Shown: in pieces, positions 40,079 through 47,661 of the stretch
Position numbering within the stretch: position 1 is the first letter of the stretch
How the letters are laid out: the number at the start of each line of letters is the position of its first letter
DNA from: Paenibacillus sonchi
GTDB taxonomy: Bacteria; Bacillota; Bacilli; Paenibacillales; Paenibacillaceae
Length of the DNA: 64,000 nucleotides
Direction of reading: 5' to 3'
NCBI RefSeq assembly: GCF_016772475.1
Contig: NZ_CP068595.1
Location: forward strand, 6,262,001-6,326,000
The notes under the pieces: model-generated
Databases searched by the model: none
The model's input: only the letters and a program-made list of their open reading frames with translations
What the model was told of the DNA's origin: nothing
Translations under genes and position numbers: made by a program

Positions 40079-40211
40079 TTAGGACTTCCTCCTTCCGTAC
40101 AGGTGTTCATGCCTCTTCCGGAGAGATCATCGCTCTCCCTCATTATCCGCAGAGGACCACCGTATTCCACACAACAAAACTAATATTACCATAAACGCCC
40201 TTTAAATACAA
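40079..40211 (-). promoter_or_regulatory. rplS promoter and candidate L19 leader
   Basis: On the minus strand TTGTAT (40206-40211) and TAATAT (40183-40188) are separated by 17 bases, a good housekeeping promoter. The roughly 95-base leader that follows ends ACACCTGTACGGAAGGAGG, resembling the Firmicute ribosomal protein L19 autoregulatory leader known from Rfam. The match is from memory and was not computed. Confidence 0.6.
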
Positions 40212-40226
40212 CCTATTTTTTAAGGT

Positions 40227-40523
40227 TCACAGCGGCAGCATATCGCGTTTCTTGGCCTTGGCTTTGCAGTCCTTGCATAAGCCTACAACCGTCCCGTTAT
40301 CCTGGGCATAGAAGATCAGCTTACCGTTTTTCTTCTTGCACGATGAGCAAGGCTGTTCGACCGCACTCTGCTTGGCCTTCCGGTGCCGGTCCATAGAAAT
40401 CACATTACTGGCGGTGCTGCGCTTCGGTTCTGAGGGGTGCCCCTTCCGGCTGCGGTAACCCCAATATACAAACACACCTACTAACAAGACCACTACAATC
40501 GCCGCATACTGCATCTGCATCAT
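40227..40523 (-). CDS. Small membrane-anchored zinc-ribbon protein
   Basis: 98 residues: an N-terminal membrane helix (about 6-23), a basic linker, then two Cys pairs (PCSSCKKKNGKL and LCKDCKAK) forming a probable zinc ribbon, ending in a lysine-rich tail. No family recognised. It is transcribed toward rplS and ends just upstream of the rplS promoter. Confidence 0.7.
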   Translation of the reverse strand: MMQMQYAAIVVVLLVGVFVYWGYRSRKGHPSEPKRSTASNVISMDRHRKAKQSAVEQPCSSCKKKNGKLIFYAQDNGTVVGLCKDCKAKAKKRDMLPL

Positions 40524-40546
40524 CCGCTCCCCTGACTGGTATCAGT

Positions 40547-40717
40547 CTAATAGTAAACAGACTTTCCTTCATTTAAAGTATATATTAGCCGCTGCTCCTG
40601 CTTTGCCGCATACCATGACTTCTTCTTCAAAACACCGGTTTCACCGTTTATTCTAGCATACCTCTTCATTGAAATGTAGCAGATCGCACCATCCTGGACT
40701 TTAGTCCAGTACAGCAA
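40547..40717 (-). CDS. Hypothetical small protein
   Basis: About 56 residues from a TTG at 40717 (GGAGG four bases upstream), ending LIYTLNEGKSVYY. A longer frame opens at an ATG at 40774 but overlaps the lipoprotein promoter and has no RBS. The composition (K, Y, G-rich, no membrane segment) is protein-like but I recognise no family. Confidence 0.45.
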   Translation of the reverse strand: MLYWTKVQDGAICYISMKRYARINGETGVLKKKSWYAAKQEQRLIYTLNEGKSVYY

Positions 40718-40733
40718 CCCGCCTCCAGCCTGT

Positions 40734-40761
40734 TTGTCAATTTTTTTCCATAATATATAGT
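40734..40761 (+). promoter_or_regulatory. Candidate promoter for the lipoprotein gene
   Basis: TTGTCA (40734-40739) and TATAGT (40756-40761), 16 bases apart, are each one base from the consensus. The start would lie about 40 bases before the GTG at 40809. Confidence 0.55.
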
Positions 40762-40808
40762 ATGGATTATACATAAGCTACAATCTAACCCTTGGGAGGA
40801 TCTGAACA

Positions 40809-41756
40809 GTGAACAGAAATCATAATATAGCAAAGCTTGCGGCCGTCGCCGTACTCTCGATTGCCATGCTGTCCGGGTGCCGCGAGCTGCCGGGCAAGGA
40901 AGCTGCAGACAATCAGCTTGAACAGCGCTTAACCGGAAATAGTCACCAGGAAACTGCGGAGACCTTCAAACAAGGATTAAGTGAGGTTACTTCAAACGTA
41001 GAGCAGGCTGTTAAAAATACTGCAGCGAAGGTGACCGATGAAATCAACTCTGTCAGTATGAGTAAAGAGCTCGTTACTTCCCGCAAAGCTGACTCTTCCT
41101 CGGCAATCATTCTGGAGAACAGCGTTGGAGAAGTGAAAGTTACCTCTGGCAGCAGTGATTCCATCACAGTAAAAGCAACGGTTGTCACCCATCTCGGCCT
41201 TAATAAGGAGACTGAACGTAAAATCCTCGACAACGCAGAGGTTACGGTCCAAGCAGACGGCGATGAGCTTAAGGTATCCACCCATGCCAAGAATGAACCC
41301 CAAAAGAATCTATGGGCCTGGGCACAGAAAAAATACGGGGCCTCCAATTTTACGATCGATTATGAGATTGAGGTACCCGCTACAATTGATGAATATGATA
41401 TCAGCAACAATGTTGGAGCAATTCAGCTCAAAGGCCTGCAAGGCACCTTTCACATTGCCAGCGATGTAGGCGCAATTGTTATGGACAATGCCCGGTTCAG
41501 CGGAAACTCAACAGTGGAATCGAATACGGGAAGCATCGAACTGGACATCCGCGGCATGAAAACCGGCAGCAGCCTGAAAGCAAGCAGTGATATCGGCAAA
41601 GTTACAGCCGGGCTTGAGGACAGCCTTAAATGCACCGTATCCGCTAAAACCGAGCTTGGCCATATCACGGGAACCGGATCCGGCAGTACAGATATTAACG
41701 GCGGCGGGCCTCTAGTGTCACTGTCCACACAAATCGGTTCAATTACAGTACAGTAG
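40809..41756 (+). CDS. DUF4097-like lipoprotein
   Basis: A 315-residue secreted lipoprotein with signal peptide and lipobox MLSGC (lipidated Cys24). The remainder shows repeated short beta-strand patterns with glycine turns (GAIQLKGLQGTFHIASDVGAIVM, GSIELDIRG, GKVTAGL), fitting the DUF4097 beta-helix seen in adhesin-like and cell-envelope proteins. GGGAGG lies 8 bases before the GTG start. It is transcribed opposite to its neighbours and ends at a strong stem-loop. Confidence 0.85.
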   Translation: MNRNHNIAKLAAVAVLSIAMLSGCRELPGKEAADNQLEQRLTGNSHQETAETFKQGLSEVTSNVEQAVKNTAAKVTDEINSVSMSKELVTSRKADSSSAIILENSVGEVKVTSGSSDSITVKATVVTHLGLNKETERKILDNAEVTVQADGDELKVSTHAKNEPQKNLWAWAQKKYGASNFTIDYEIEVPATIDEYDISNNVGAIQLKGLQGTFHIASDVGAIVMDNARFSGNSTVESNTGSIELDIRGMKTGSSLKASSDIGKVTAGLEDSLKCTVSAKTELGHITGTGSGSTDINGGGPLVSLSTQIGSITVQ

Positions 41757-41791
41757 GAAACGTAATCTAAATAGAAGACCAGCTTATTGCA

Positions 41792-41842
41792 GACGCACAA
41801 AAGCAGCCAGCCTCGGGTTGAGATTGGCTGCTTTTGTGCGTC
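41792..41842. terminator. Bidirectional terminator
   Basis: A long stem (GACGCACAAAAGCAGCCA / TGGCTGCTTTTGTGCGTC, 18 bp) around a 15-base loop lies between the plus-strand lipoprotein gene and the minus-strand Sm-like gene and could end both. Confidence 0.82.
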
Positions 41843-41847
41843 TGAAT

Positions 41848-42099
41848 TTAGATCAGCGCTATGGCGAGCAGAGTGAACAAGCTTAAAGTCAGAATCTCGC
41901 TTCCGTACCCGTAGAATCCGCCGTAATAATTTCCGTAAGGATTAAATGCCGAAGTCTGCACTCTCCCGTTGCCTTTTGTTTTCAAATACACGTTGTTTCT
42001 GTCCACATCTACAATGACTCCTTCATGCCGTTTGCCGTCGGTCGTTAAGATCCGTACTCTTTTGTTCATACAATGCAGACAATTATAATAGGCTTCCAC
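41848..42099 (-). CDS. Sm-like domain protein with hydrophobic tail, paralogue 1
   Basis: About 83 residues from a GTG at 42099 (GGGAGG 8 bases upstream; a longer frame opens at 42159). The core KRVRILTTDGKRHEGVIVDVDRNNVYLKT fits the Sm/LSm fold, often found in proteins that bind RNA or mediate oligomerisation. A Tyr/Gly/Asn-rich segment and a hydrophobic C-terminal helix ending LLAIALI follow. It is a clear paralogue of the gene at 57599. Confidence 0.75.
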   Translation of the reverse strand: MEAYYNCLHCMNKRVRILTTDGKRHEGVIVDVDRNNVYLKTKGNGRVQTSAFNPYGNYYGGFYGYGSEILTLSLFTLLAIALI

Positions 42100-42327
42100 C
42101 TGAGAACCCTCCCCCATTCGTGATGGTGTATGGTATGCGGAGGGGGAAAAGCCGGACACGGCGATTGCCGTACCGCTGAAAGCAATAAATAAAATAACTG
42201 TGAAACAAAGAACTTGTGAACATTGTGTATCAATTTAGATCAAAAAGGGTTATTATTAATATAATATTCATAATTAGAACGCTTACGCACTATAGACAAT
42301 TTCAATTTTGCAAAGGAGGCAGCTCTC

Positions 42328-42525
42328 ATGAGTGCAGCTGGTAAAAGATTCATCAATGAAGGGGTTCTCCGTATCGCCTGGTTTATTATCTTCGCCTCTC
42401 TTACCTATACGGTCCGCAATTACACATGGGTAGTAGTTTTATTCTCGGCTGTGGCCCTTTATGCGCTCGGCTCAGGTATTGTAATGCTGGCCCGCGATCA
42501 CCGTGAACAACGGGGCAGGGCTTAA
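42328..42525 (+). CDS. Small two-helix membrane protein
   Basis: 65 residues with two hydrophobic segments (about 13-30 and 33-54) and a basic C-terminus. AAGGAGG lies 8 bases before the ATG. A terminator follows within 30 bases. No family recognised. Confidence 0.75.
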   Translation: MSAAGKRFINEGVLRIAWFIIFASLTYTVRNYTWVVVLFSAVALYALGSGIVMLARDHREQRGRA

Positions 42526-42550
42526 CTTCCTGAACTCCCACACCTTCCAT

Positions 42551-42592
42551 AACACTTCCTCTGGACCTTTGGTTCTGAGGGAGTGTTTTTTA
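42551..42592 (+). terminator. Terminator after small membrane protein gene
   Basis: Imperfect arms AACACTTCCTC and GAGGGAGTGTT with an inner GGACC/GGTT stem, followed by TTTTTT. It lies just before the convergent tRNA gene. Confidence 0.8.
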
Positions 42593-42693
42593 TTGTAATC
42601 ACAGACAACGGTATGCTCACAACAAAAAGAACCACTTCGCTTCCGGGCACTTGCCGGCCGAATGTGATTCTCATTGATTGGATCTCTGGATAA

Positions 42694-42767
42694 TCGGAGT
42701 AACAGGATTTGAACCTGCGACCTCACCCACCCCAAGGGTGCGCGCTACCAGGCTGCGCTATACCCCG
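42694..42767 (-). tRNA. tRNA-Pro (GGG)
   Basis: A 74-base cloverleaf on the minus strand. The acceptor stem is CGGGGTA / TACTCCG (one G-U pair), the D arm is GCGCAGCCTGGTAGCGC, the anticodon arm CACCC-TTGGGGT-GGGTG has anticodon GGG, and the T arm contains GGTTCAAATCC. The discriminator is A and no CCA is encoded. It lies in the accessory block between rplS and trmD. Confidence 0.95.
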
Positions 42768-42952
42768 ACACTTATGTAACTACCTGCTCATTTTTCAATA
42801 TACGCCCTGTGCTCAGGAATAGAACCGCTGTCAGGTGATATTTTTACCTTCATTTAATATATACCGAGATTAGTATTAGATTCAAGTGAAAATTATGCGA
42901 AGCAGTTAGGCCGGAACAGAATAGCAAGAAAAATCAAACCCGTAATGAAAAT

Positions 42953-43870
42953 GTGCAGTATATTTATGCCAGAGAAGAGGAGGTGCCCAGGCTGTATTAC
43001 GAAGTGATTCACAAAAGCATTGATTTCATTGAGCGTCATTTGGATGAAGAATTAAACTTGGACAGAATTGCGAAAGAAGCTGGCTTCTCCAAATTCCATT
43101 TCCATCGGATCTTTCAGAAATATGTGGGGAAAAGTCCGGCGGAATATATCCGTACCCGGAAATTAAGCTCAGCCGCCCATCTGCTGCTCAATTCTGAGGA
43201 ACGGATTTTGGATATAGCTGTACATTACGGCTTTGAAAGCCAGGAAGCTTTTACAAGAGCCTTTAAAGGTCTCTATGCGCTCCCCCCTGCTGAGTACAGG
43301 GCACAAATGAAACTATTGATTCAGGAAAGTGAGGAATTTACTATGTCCGAAATTAAAGGCTGGCTCATCACCGGAACAGCCCCCGGTAATTACAAAGCAG
43401 CGTTAGATATGCAAATCTATCACAAAGGCAGAAACTCCGTATCTTTGGAGCGGACAGCAGATGGTTCGCCAGACGATAGCGAATTCGGCACCTTGATGCA
43501 GCAGTTTGACGCTAAAAATTATCTGGGGAAACGGATGCGGTTTGCAGGTTTTATACGTACCAGCGAGGTCACCGGCTGGTGCGGTTTATGGATGCGCATT
43601 GATGACAAGCTGCAGAATTTGCTCGGCTTTGACAATATGCAATACAGAAACATTAAAGGAACCAATGACTGGAATTATTACGCATGTGTACTGGATATCC
43701 CCGAGGAGGCGGATTGCATCAATATTGGCATTCTCCTTACGGGAAGCGGCAAAGTATGGCTCGATGACTGTACCTTCGACGAAGTGGGGATGGATATCCC
43801 GGTTACCGATATCCGCACGCGGACACAAAACTTCCCATTGGAGCCGCAGAATCTGAAGTTTGAAGCCTGA
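42953..43870 (+). CDS. AraC-family transcriptional regulator
   Basis: A 305-residue regulator with an N-terminal AraC DNA-binding domain of two helix-turn-helix motifs (LDRIAKEAGFSKFHFHRIFQKYVGKSPAEYI; DIAVHYGFESQEAFTRAFK; about 30-115). The rest (about 130-305) resembles a beta-sandwich, perhaps a ligand-binding domain (GYFAGFIRTS, WMRIDD, KVWLDDCTFDEVG). The start codon is uncertain: GTG at 42953 has only a weak RBS, while a strong AGGAGG lies inside the first codons. The target is unknown. Confidence 0.85.
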   Translation: MQYIYAREEEVPRLYYEVIHKSIDFIERHLDEELNLDRIAKEAGFSKFHFHRIFQKYVGKSPAEYIRTRKLSSAAHLLLNSEERILDIAVHYGFESQEAFTRAFKGLYALPPAEYRAQMKLLIQESEEFTMSEIKGWLITGTAPGNYKAALDMQIYHKGRNSVSLERTADGSPDDSEFGTLMQQFDAKNYLGKRMRFAGFIRTSEVTGWCGLWMRIDDKLQNLLGFDNMQYRNIKGTNDWNYYACVLDIPEEADCINIGILLTGSGKVWLDDCTFDEVGMDIPVTDIRTRTQNFPLEPQNLKFEA

Positions 43871-43906
43871 TTTTCGAACCCTTGACGAATTTTGGAGCGT
43901 GATCTA

Positions 43907-44476
43907 TTGTTTGTATTCATCGTAGAAATCATTAAAACAACCATTCAATTTATGGCCGATTTATTATCCGGGGAGCTGCCGGGATACTTCTACATCTGGT
44001 GTGGTGTGTTTGTGGTCTATGCGTTCATCTATGCCTGCCTGGAGATACGGACAAAGCTGACTGCTCCCAAATTGGCAGAAAGCTTCTTTCTTGAGTGTGT
44101 TTCACATCTTGCAGGCTGGATTATCGGTATCCTGGTGGCACGGGCATCTGTATACCTCATAGAGGATGGAATTTCTCAACACCACAAGCTTGCTCTCTAT
44201 AAAATAGGCTTGCTGCTGCTGATTTCATATGATTTCACTGCGATCTTTTCGGGCCTCACTAACAGGCCTTTTGCCCAGCGGAATATTGCTGAAAGAAGCG
44301 CCTTTATTGTTGGTATGGCCGCGACATATTTATTATTTATGTTGTGCAGAGATTCCATTCTGCAAGGACTTATCCTTTCGCAGACTTATGTCGTTACCTT
44401 GTCCATCCTCAGCGGTATTTTTGCACTTTTGTACAAAATCTCTTTGAGATCTGCTGAGGGGCCCAAAAATTCCTAA
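43907..44476 (+). CDS. Multi-pass membrane protein of unknown function
   Basis: About 189 residues from a TTG at 43907 (GGAG about 9 bases upstream; an upstream TTG at 43892 would include the RBS). Hydrophobic segments fall at roughly 5-20, 25-45, 65-85, 100-125 and 135-175. No recognised motif. It follows the AraC gene closely, so the regulator may control it. Confidence 0.6.
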   Translation: MFVFIVEIIKTTIQFMADLLSGELPGYFYIWCGVFVVYAFIYACLEIRTKLTAPKLAESFFLECVSHLAGWIIGILVARASVYLIEDGISQHHKLALYKIGLLLLISYDFTAIFSGLTNRPFAQRNIAERSAFIVGMAATYLLFMLCRDSILQGLILSQTYVVTLSILSGIFALLYKISLRSAEGPKNS

Positions 44477-44539
44477 CACTAAAACTACTTTTCCTTAAAA
44501 TTTATGGTTTTTTTGCTGTAGCTATGCTATACTCTTGGC

Positions 44540-44695
44540 ACAAGGAAAGGAGGTGCGTTCACATCAATCATGACATGTTGAACGTATCCCTTACCCGGAC
44601 CAACGGCTGAAATATTAGCCCTGGTGGCGCGGGATACGGATCAAATTTTTAATTAGCGCCTCGGGTAGAGAGACCGTCTTCGGACGGTCTTTTTT
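44540..44695 (+). ncRNA. Candidate structured RNA with terminator
   Basis: A probable transcript: extended -10 TGCTATACT at 44525-44533, then about 155 bases ending in the perfect hairpin AGACCGTC-TTCG-GACGGTCT (44671-44690) plus T5. Between them are stem-loop pairs GTTCA/TTGAAC (44558-44582), GTATCCC/GGGATAC (44584-44637) enclosing ACCA-GGCT/AGCC-TGGT, and a possible alternative pairing GGCGC (44626-44630) with GCGCC (44656-44660). AAAGGAGGTG at 44547 looks like an SD but is followed by only very short frames. No gene lies downstream on this strand. It may be a regulatory RNA or a cis leader; I do not recognise the family. Confidence 0.55.
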
Positions 44696-44725
44696 ATTAT
44701 CCAGGAATTCAGCCTGATCTGTCAA

Positions 44726-44769
44726 AAAACCACTACTTCAGCTTCCGGGCCGCTGAGGCAGTGGTTTTT
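44726..44769 (-). terminator. Terminator for the small-ORF cluster
   Basis: Arms AAAACCACT and AGTGGTTTT with an inner TCAGC/GCTGA pair. On the minus strand a T6 run follows, ending the tiny-ORF transcript. It could also act on the plus strand. Confidence 0.7.
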
Positions 44770-44788
44770 CGTTCATACTATATCGGTC

Positions 44789-44905
44789 TTATGATTTACG
44801 ATTGGTATAAAAATCAATAATATCATTTACAGTGCGGAGCGGCTCCGCTTCCTTGTGGACAGTGTCCACGTTTGGCTTGAGTTCTTCACGCGTATTCGTA
44901 GTCAC
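44789..44905 (-). CDS. Tiny ORF 3 (38 residues) of unknown function
   Basis: GTG at 44905, stop TAA at 44789. The product MTTNTREELKPNVDTVHK...NDIIDFYTNRKS is charged and predicted soluble. AAAGGAA lies about 9 bases upstream, and the GTG shares one base with the stop of the upstream ORF. A terminator follows within 20 bases. Coding status is likely but unproven. Confidence 0.6.
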   Translation of the reverse strand: MTTNTREELKPNVDTVHKEAEPLRTVNDIIDFYTNRKS

Positions 44906-45042
44906 TATTGTTCATTCCTTTCGATAGTTGAAATAGCTGTATCTGGGCTGCATGTATTTTCCGGCACCTCTAATATATACCCCAGAATCAGGATAGTAAC
45001 GCACATCTGCTCGCATTTTTCAAAATATTCTGTTTCTCTCAT
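44905..45042 (-). CDS. Tiny ORF 2 (45 residues) of unknown function
   Basis: ATG at 45042, stop TAG at 44905. Product begins MRETEYFEKCEQMCVTILIL and has three Cys and a short hydrophobic stretch. GAAAGGAAC precedes the ATG, and the ATG overlaps the stop of tiny ORF 1 (ATGA). The tail runs into the RBS of tiny ORF 3. Confidence 0.5.
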   Translation of the reverse strand: MRETEYFEKCEQMCVTILILGYILEVPENTCSPDTAISTIERNEQ

Positions 45043-45077
45043 GTTCCTTTCAGCATTCGCTTAGATTTTTTGTTCAC
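45039..45077 (-). CDS. Tiny ORF 1 (12 residues), leader-peptide-like
   Basis: GTG at 45077 with AAGGGG 6 bases upstream encodes the basic MNKKSKRMLKGT, ending TGA overlapped with the next ATG. It may be a leader peptide coupling translation to ORF 2. It lies about 100 bases after the trmD stop, so it could be read with trmD. Confidence 0.35.
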   Translation of the reverse strand: MNKKSKRMLKGT

Positions 45078-45179
45078 TTTTTTCCCCTTGTAAAGGGATA
45101 TCTTCACACGAAAAAACGCCCCATCAACATAGTATACGTTAACAGGACGCTAAATATTCCATTTTATAGTAAATTTCCA

Positions 45180-46040
45180 CTACATTCTATTGCTGCCTTG
45201 TTCTTTCAGGCGTTTGAGGGCCGCTTTATCCTTTGCCGTTAGTTCAACTGTCTCCAGCAGATCCGGCCGGCGTTCCAGCGTCCGCTGCAGGGCCTGCTCC
45301 CGCCGCCACACCTCGATGTTGGCGTGATGTCCGCTGAGCAGTATATCCGGCACCTTCCAGCCGCGGAATTCCGCCGGACGGGTATAATGCGGATACTCCA
45401 GCAGACCTGTGCTGAATGAATCCGTCACCGCAGAGGTCTCATTCCCCAGTGCCCCAGCCTGCAGCCGCACAATCGAGTCAATGACCGTCAGCGCAGGCAG
45501 CTCGCCCCCCGTCAGAACGTAATCCCCAATAGACAGCTCATCGGTCACCAAATGCTCCCGGATCCGCTCATCATAACCTTCATAATGGCCGCAGATAAAG
45601 ATCAGATGCTCTTCCTGTGCCAATTCCTCGGCAATCTGCTGATTATAGGTCCGGCCTTGAGGGCACATCAGAATGATGCGCGGCTTTCCCTGGGCGGTAC
45701 TTTCCCGGTTATACTCAGCAGCTTCTCCATCATCGTGTATGATTTGCACATTATCCGCTTCACCGACCTGTTCTCCTTCCGATCTAGGCAGCTCCAGATT
45801 TCCGGAAGCGGTGAGCACATGCTCCACTGCGGCAAAGATAGGGTCAGGCTTCAGCACCATTCCCCCGCCGCCGCCATAAGGCGTATCATCCACACTATTG
45901 TGCTTATTCCCTGAGAAGTCGCGGAAATTGACCGTGTTCAGCGAGACAATGCCTTTTTCACGGGCCTTGCCAAGTATACTTGTGCTGAATACGCCCTCAC
46001 ACATCTCCGGAAAAAGCGTCAGCACATCAATCCGCATCAT
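45180..46040 (-). CDS. trmD: tRNA (guanine-N1)-methyltransferase TrmD
   Basis: TrmD makes m1G37 in tRNA using SAM. The knot-forming motifs are present: [32 protein letters not shown], and [26 protein letters not shown]. At 286 residues it is about 40 longer than usual, because of an acidic Asn/Glu/Asp-rich insertion at about residues 78-117 between the AAVEHVL helix and the [11 protein letters not shown] strand. It overlaps the rimM stop by 4 bases. Confidence 0.95.
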   Translation of the reverse strand: MMRIDVLTLFPEMCEGVFSTSILGKAREKGIVSLNTVNFRDFSGNKHNSVDDTPYGGGGGMVLKPDPIFAAVEHVLTASGNLELPRSEGEQVGEADNVQIIHDDGEAAEYNRESTAQGKPRIILMCPQGRTYNQQIAEELAQEEHLIFICGHYEGYDERIREHLVTDELSIGDYVLTGGELPALTVIDSIVRLQAGALGNETSAVTDSFSTGLLEYPHYTRPAEFRGWKVPDILLSGHHANIEVWRREQALQRTLERRPDLLETVELTAKDKAALKRLKEQGSNRM

Positions 46041-46561
46041 GGCAGCAGCCCTTCCATCAGATGCACCGTGATTTTTTTGGCCTGAATATCTACGTCGAGA
46101 ACCACGTCGTCAATGACCGGAATCAGAATATCCTGGCCTTTAACCGGCTTTACCACCCATACATCATTGGCCCCGGGCTGTAAAATTTCTTTTATGGTGC
46201 CCAGCGGCCGGCTGTCATCCTCATCGGTATACACCTCGCAGCCAACGATCTGGTGGAAATAATATTCATTTTCCGGCAGCTCCACCAAGTCGTCACTGGG
46301 GACCTTCAGGAGGCTTCCTTTATATTTCTCAATCTGATTGATGTTGGTGTATCCCTTTAATCTGACAATATACATCCCTTTATGCTCGCGGGAGGATTCT
46401 ACCGTCACCTCGAATTTCTGGCTTCCATCGGCGGGAACCACGAGCAGCTTTTTGCCCGGTGCAAAACGGACCTCCGGAAAATCGGTAGAGGACAATATTT
46501 TGATCTCCCCGCGGATTCCATGTGTATTGACCAGCCTGCCTACATTCAGCTCTTCCGTCAT
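46037..46561 (-). CDS. rimM: Ribosome maturation factor RimM
   Basis: RimM assists 30S maturation at the S13/S19 region. The 174 residues have the N-terminal RimM barrel ([26 protein letters not shown]) and the C-terminal PRC barrel ([31 protein letters not shown]). It lies between khpA and trmD; B. subtilis ylqD, usually between them, is absent. Confidence 0.95.
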   Translation of the reverse strand: MTEELNVGRLVNTHGIRGEIKILSSTDFPEVRFAPGKKLLVVPADGSQKFEVTVESSREHKGMYIVRLKGYTNINQIEKYKGSLLKVPSDDLVELPENEYYFHQIVGCEVYTDEDDSRPLGTIKEILQPGANDVWVVKPVKGQDILIPVIDDVVLDVDIQAKKITVHLMEGLLP

Positions 46562-46628
46562 CTGATCCTCTCCTTCGTCTGTTCCTGTACAGCGTAAACT
46601 TAGTTCCTTCCTATATATTTCAACAAAA

Positions 46629-46658
46629 AGGAGCCGGGATATACTATCCCTAGCCCCT
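46629..46658 (-). terminator. Terminator after khpA
   Basis: On the minus strand a stem GGGATA/TATCCC with outer AGGGGC/GCTCCT pairing is followed by T5. It lies between khpA and rimM and suggests only partial read-through into rimM-trmD. Confidence 0.75.
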
Positions 46659-46673
46659 CTTTGAACGCATTCT

Positions 46674-46904
46674 TTAAGATAAGATATCCACGGTAACGCG
46701 TTTATCGCTCTTGACTGCTGCAGATGTGACCACAGTACGAAGCGCTTTGGCGATTCTGCCCTGTTTGCCTATGACCTTGCCGACATCATCTGGATGTACC
46801 GACAGCTCATATACAATCAGGTGATCCTTCTCCACGGTCCGTACAGCCACATCCTCTGGATGATCCACTAAAGCCTTAGCAATAACTCCAACTAATTCTT
46901 CCAT
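46674..46904 (-). CDS. khpA: KH-domain RNA-binding protein KhpA (YlqC)
   Basis: A 76-residue KH-domain protein (VGVIAKALVDHPEDVAVRT; DDVGKVIGKQGRIAKALRTVV, with the GxxG loop GKQG). KhpA acts with KhpB on RNA in Gram-positive cells. The ATG at 46904 has GAGGG about 6 bases upstream. It follows rpsP, the standard order. Confidence 0.93.
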   Translation of the reverse strand: MEELVGVIAKALVDHPEDVAVRTVEKDHLIVYELSVHPDDVGKVIGKQGRIAKALRTVVTSAAVKSDKRVTVDILS

Positions 46905-46926
46905 AGAGGACCCTCGCAATCAGTCA

Positions 46927-47199
46927 TTATTTCTGTTGCTTCAGCTCATGGAACTTCTTCATCACGCCTGCTTTGGAAAGCAGATTGCGGACGGTGTCAG
47001 ATGCCTGCGCACCTGTTTGAAGCCATTTAAGCGCTTTTTCCTCATCGATCTTAACTACTGCCGGTACTTCAATCGGATTATAATAACCGATTTCCTCGAT
47101 AAAACGGCCGTCACGAGGGGACCGGGAATCGGAAACCACTACACGATAGAAAGGCGCTTTATGTGCACCCATTCTTTTCAGACGAATACGTACTGCCAC
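46927..47199 (-). CDS. rpsP: 30S ribosomal protein S16
   Basis: S16 is needed for 30S assembly. The 90 residues from a GTG at 47199 read [22 protein letters not shown] and match the family. AAGGAGG lies 6 bases upstream. A longer frame to 47286 runs through the GC-rich repeat region and is rejected. Confidence 0.97.
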   Translation of the reverse strand: MAVRIRLKRMGAHKAPFYRVVVSDSRSPRDGRFIEEIGYYNPIEVPAVVKIDEEKALKWLQTGAQASDTVRNLLSKAGVMKKFHELKQQK

Positions 47200-47241
47200 G
47201 AAATTCACCTCCTTAAAATAGTTTCGATCCCTCCCAAACCC

Positions 47242-47263
47242 TCCCTTAGCCAAGGGAGGGCCC
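47242..47263. repeat. GC-rich inverted repeat
   Basis: CCCTCCCTT-AGCC-AAGGGAGGG forms a 9-bp hairpin, followed by CCAAGGGCTCCGCCCT, another potential stem. This resembles dispersed GC-rich intergenic repeats; no second copy occurs in the window. Confidence 0.45.
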
Positions 47264-47412
47264 CAAGGGCTCCGCCCTCTGGACACCCGGTGAAGTGCAA
47301 GTTGCGTGGGCGTTCAGGCTGGTTGGATCTGGGTAGGTTGGGAGTAGGAACGCTTGCCGCCCCTTCGGGACACGCTTAACTGCGGCGGTACCTGGAAACG
47401 GGGGAAAGATTT

Positions 47413-47646
47413 AAAGACTAAGAGCAAAAGATTAAAGATCAAAAGATTTAAGATCAAAAACGTCCTGATCCTCTGATGTTGTACTATGTCTGATCTTTGA
47501 AAAGACTAAGATCAAAAGATTTAAGATCAAAAACGTCTTGATCCTCTGATGTTGTACTATATCTGATCTTTGAAAAGACTAAGAGCAAAAGATTAAAGAT
47601 CAAAAACGTCTTGATCATCTGATGTTGTACTATGTCTGATCTATGG
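47413..47646. repeat. Tandem repeat, three imperfect units of 72-89 bases
   Basis: Units begin at 47413, 47502 and 47575. Each has an A/G-rich half (AAAGACTAAGA... GATCAAAAACGTC) and a conserved half (GATCNTCTGATGTTGTACTAT then TCTGATCTNTG). Unit 1 has an extra 16-base duplication (AGATTAAAGATCAAAA). The units are nearly identical apart from a few substitutions. Confidence 0.8.
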
Positions 47647-47661
47647 AAAACCTTATTATGA

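Larger units (their letters stand above)
47200..47661. other. Intergenic region between rpsP and ffh
   Basis: A 462-base gap with no credible gene. It contains a perfect hairpin (47242-47263), further GC-rich hairpins (for example around 47360-47385) and a three-unit tandem repeat (47413-47646). A terminator for ffh is not obvious. Confidence 0.6.

Noticed and set aside
42472..42735. An 87-codon minus-strand frame near the tRNA
   Set aside because: It runs through the tRNA-Pro gene and a terminator.
47200..47286. An N-terminal extension of rpsP
   Set aside because: S16 normally starts at the GTG 47199 with a strong RBS; the extension crosses GC-rich hairpins.
47413..47646. CRISPR array in the tandem repeat
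   Set aside because: Only three units with no spacer-like variation between repeats; the whole unit repeats.
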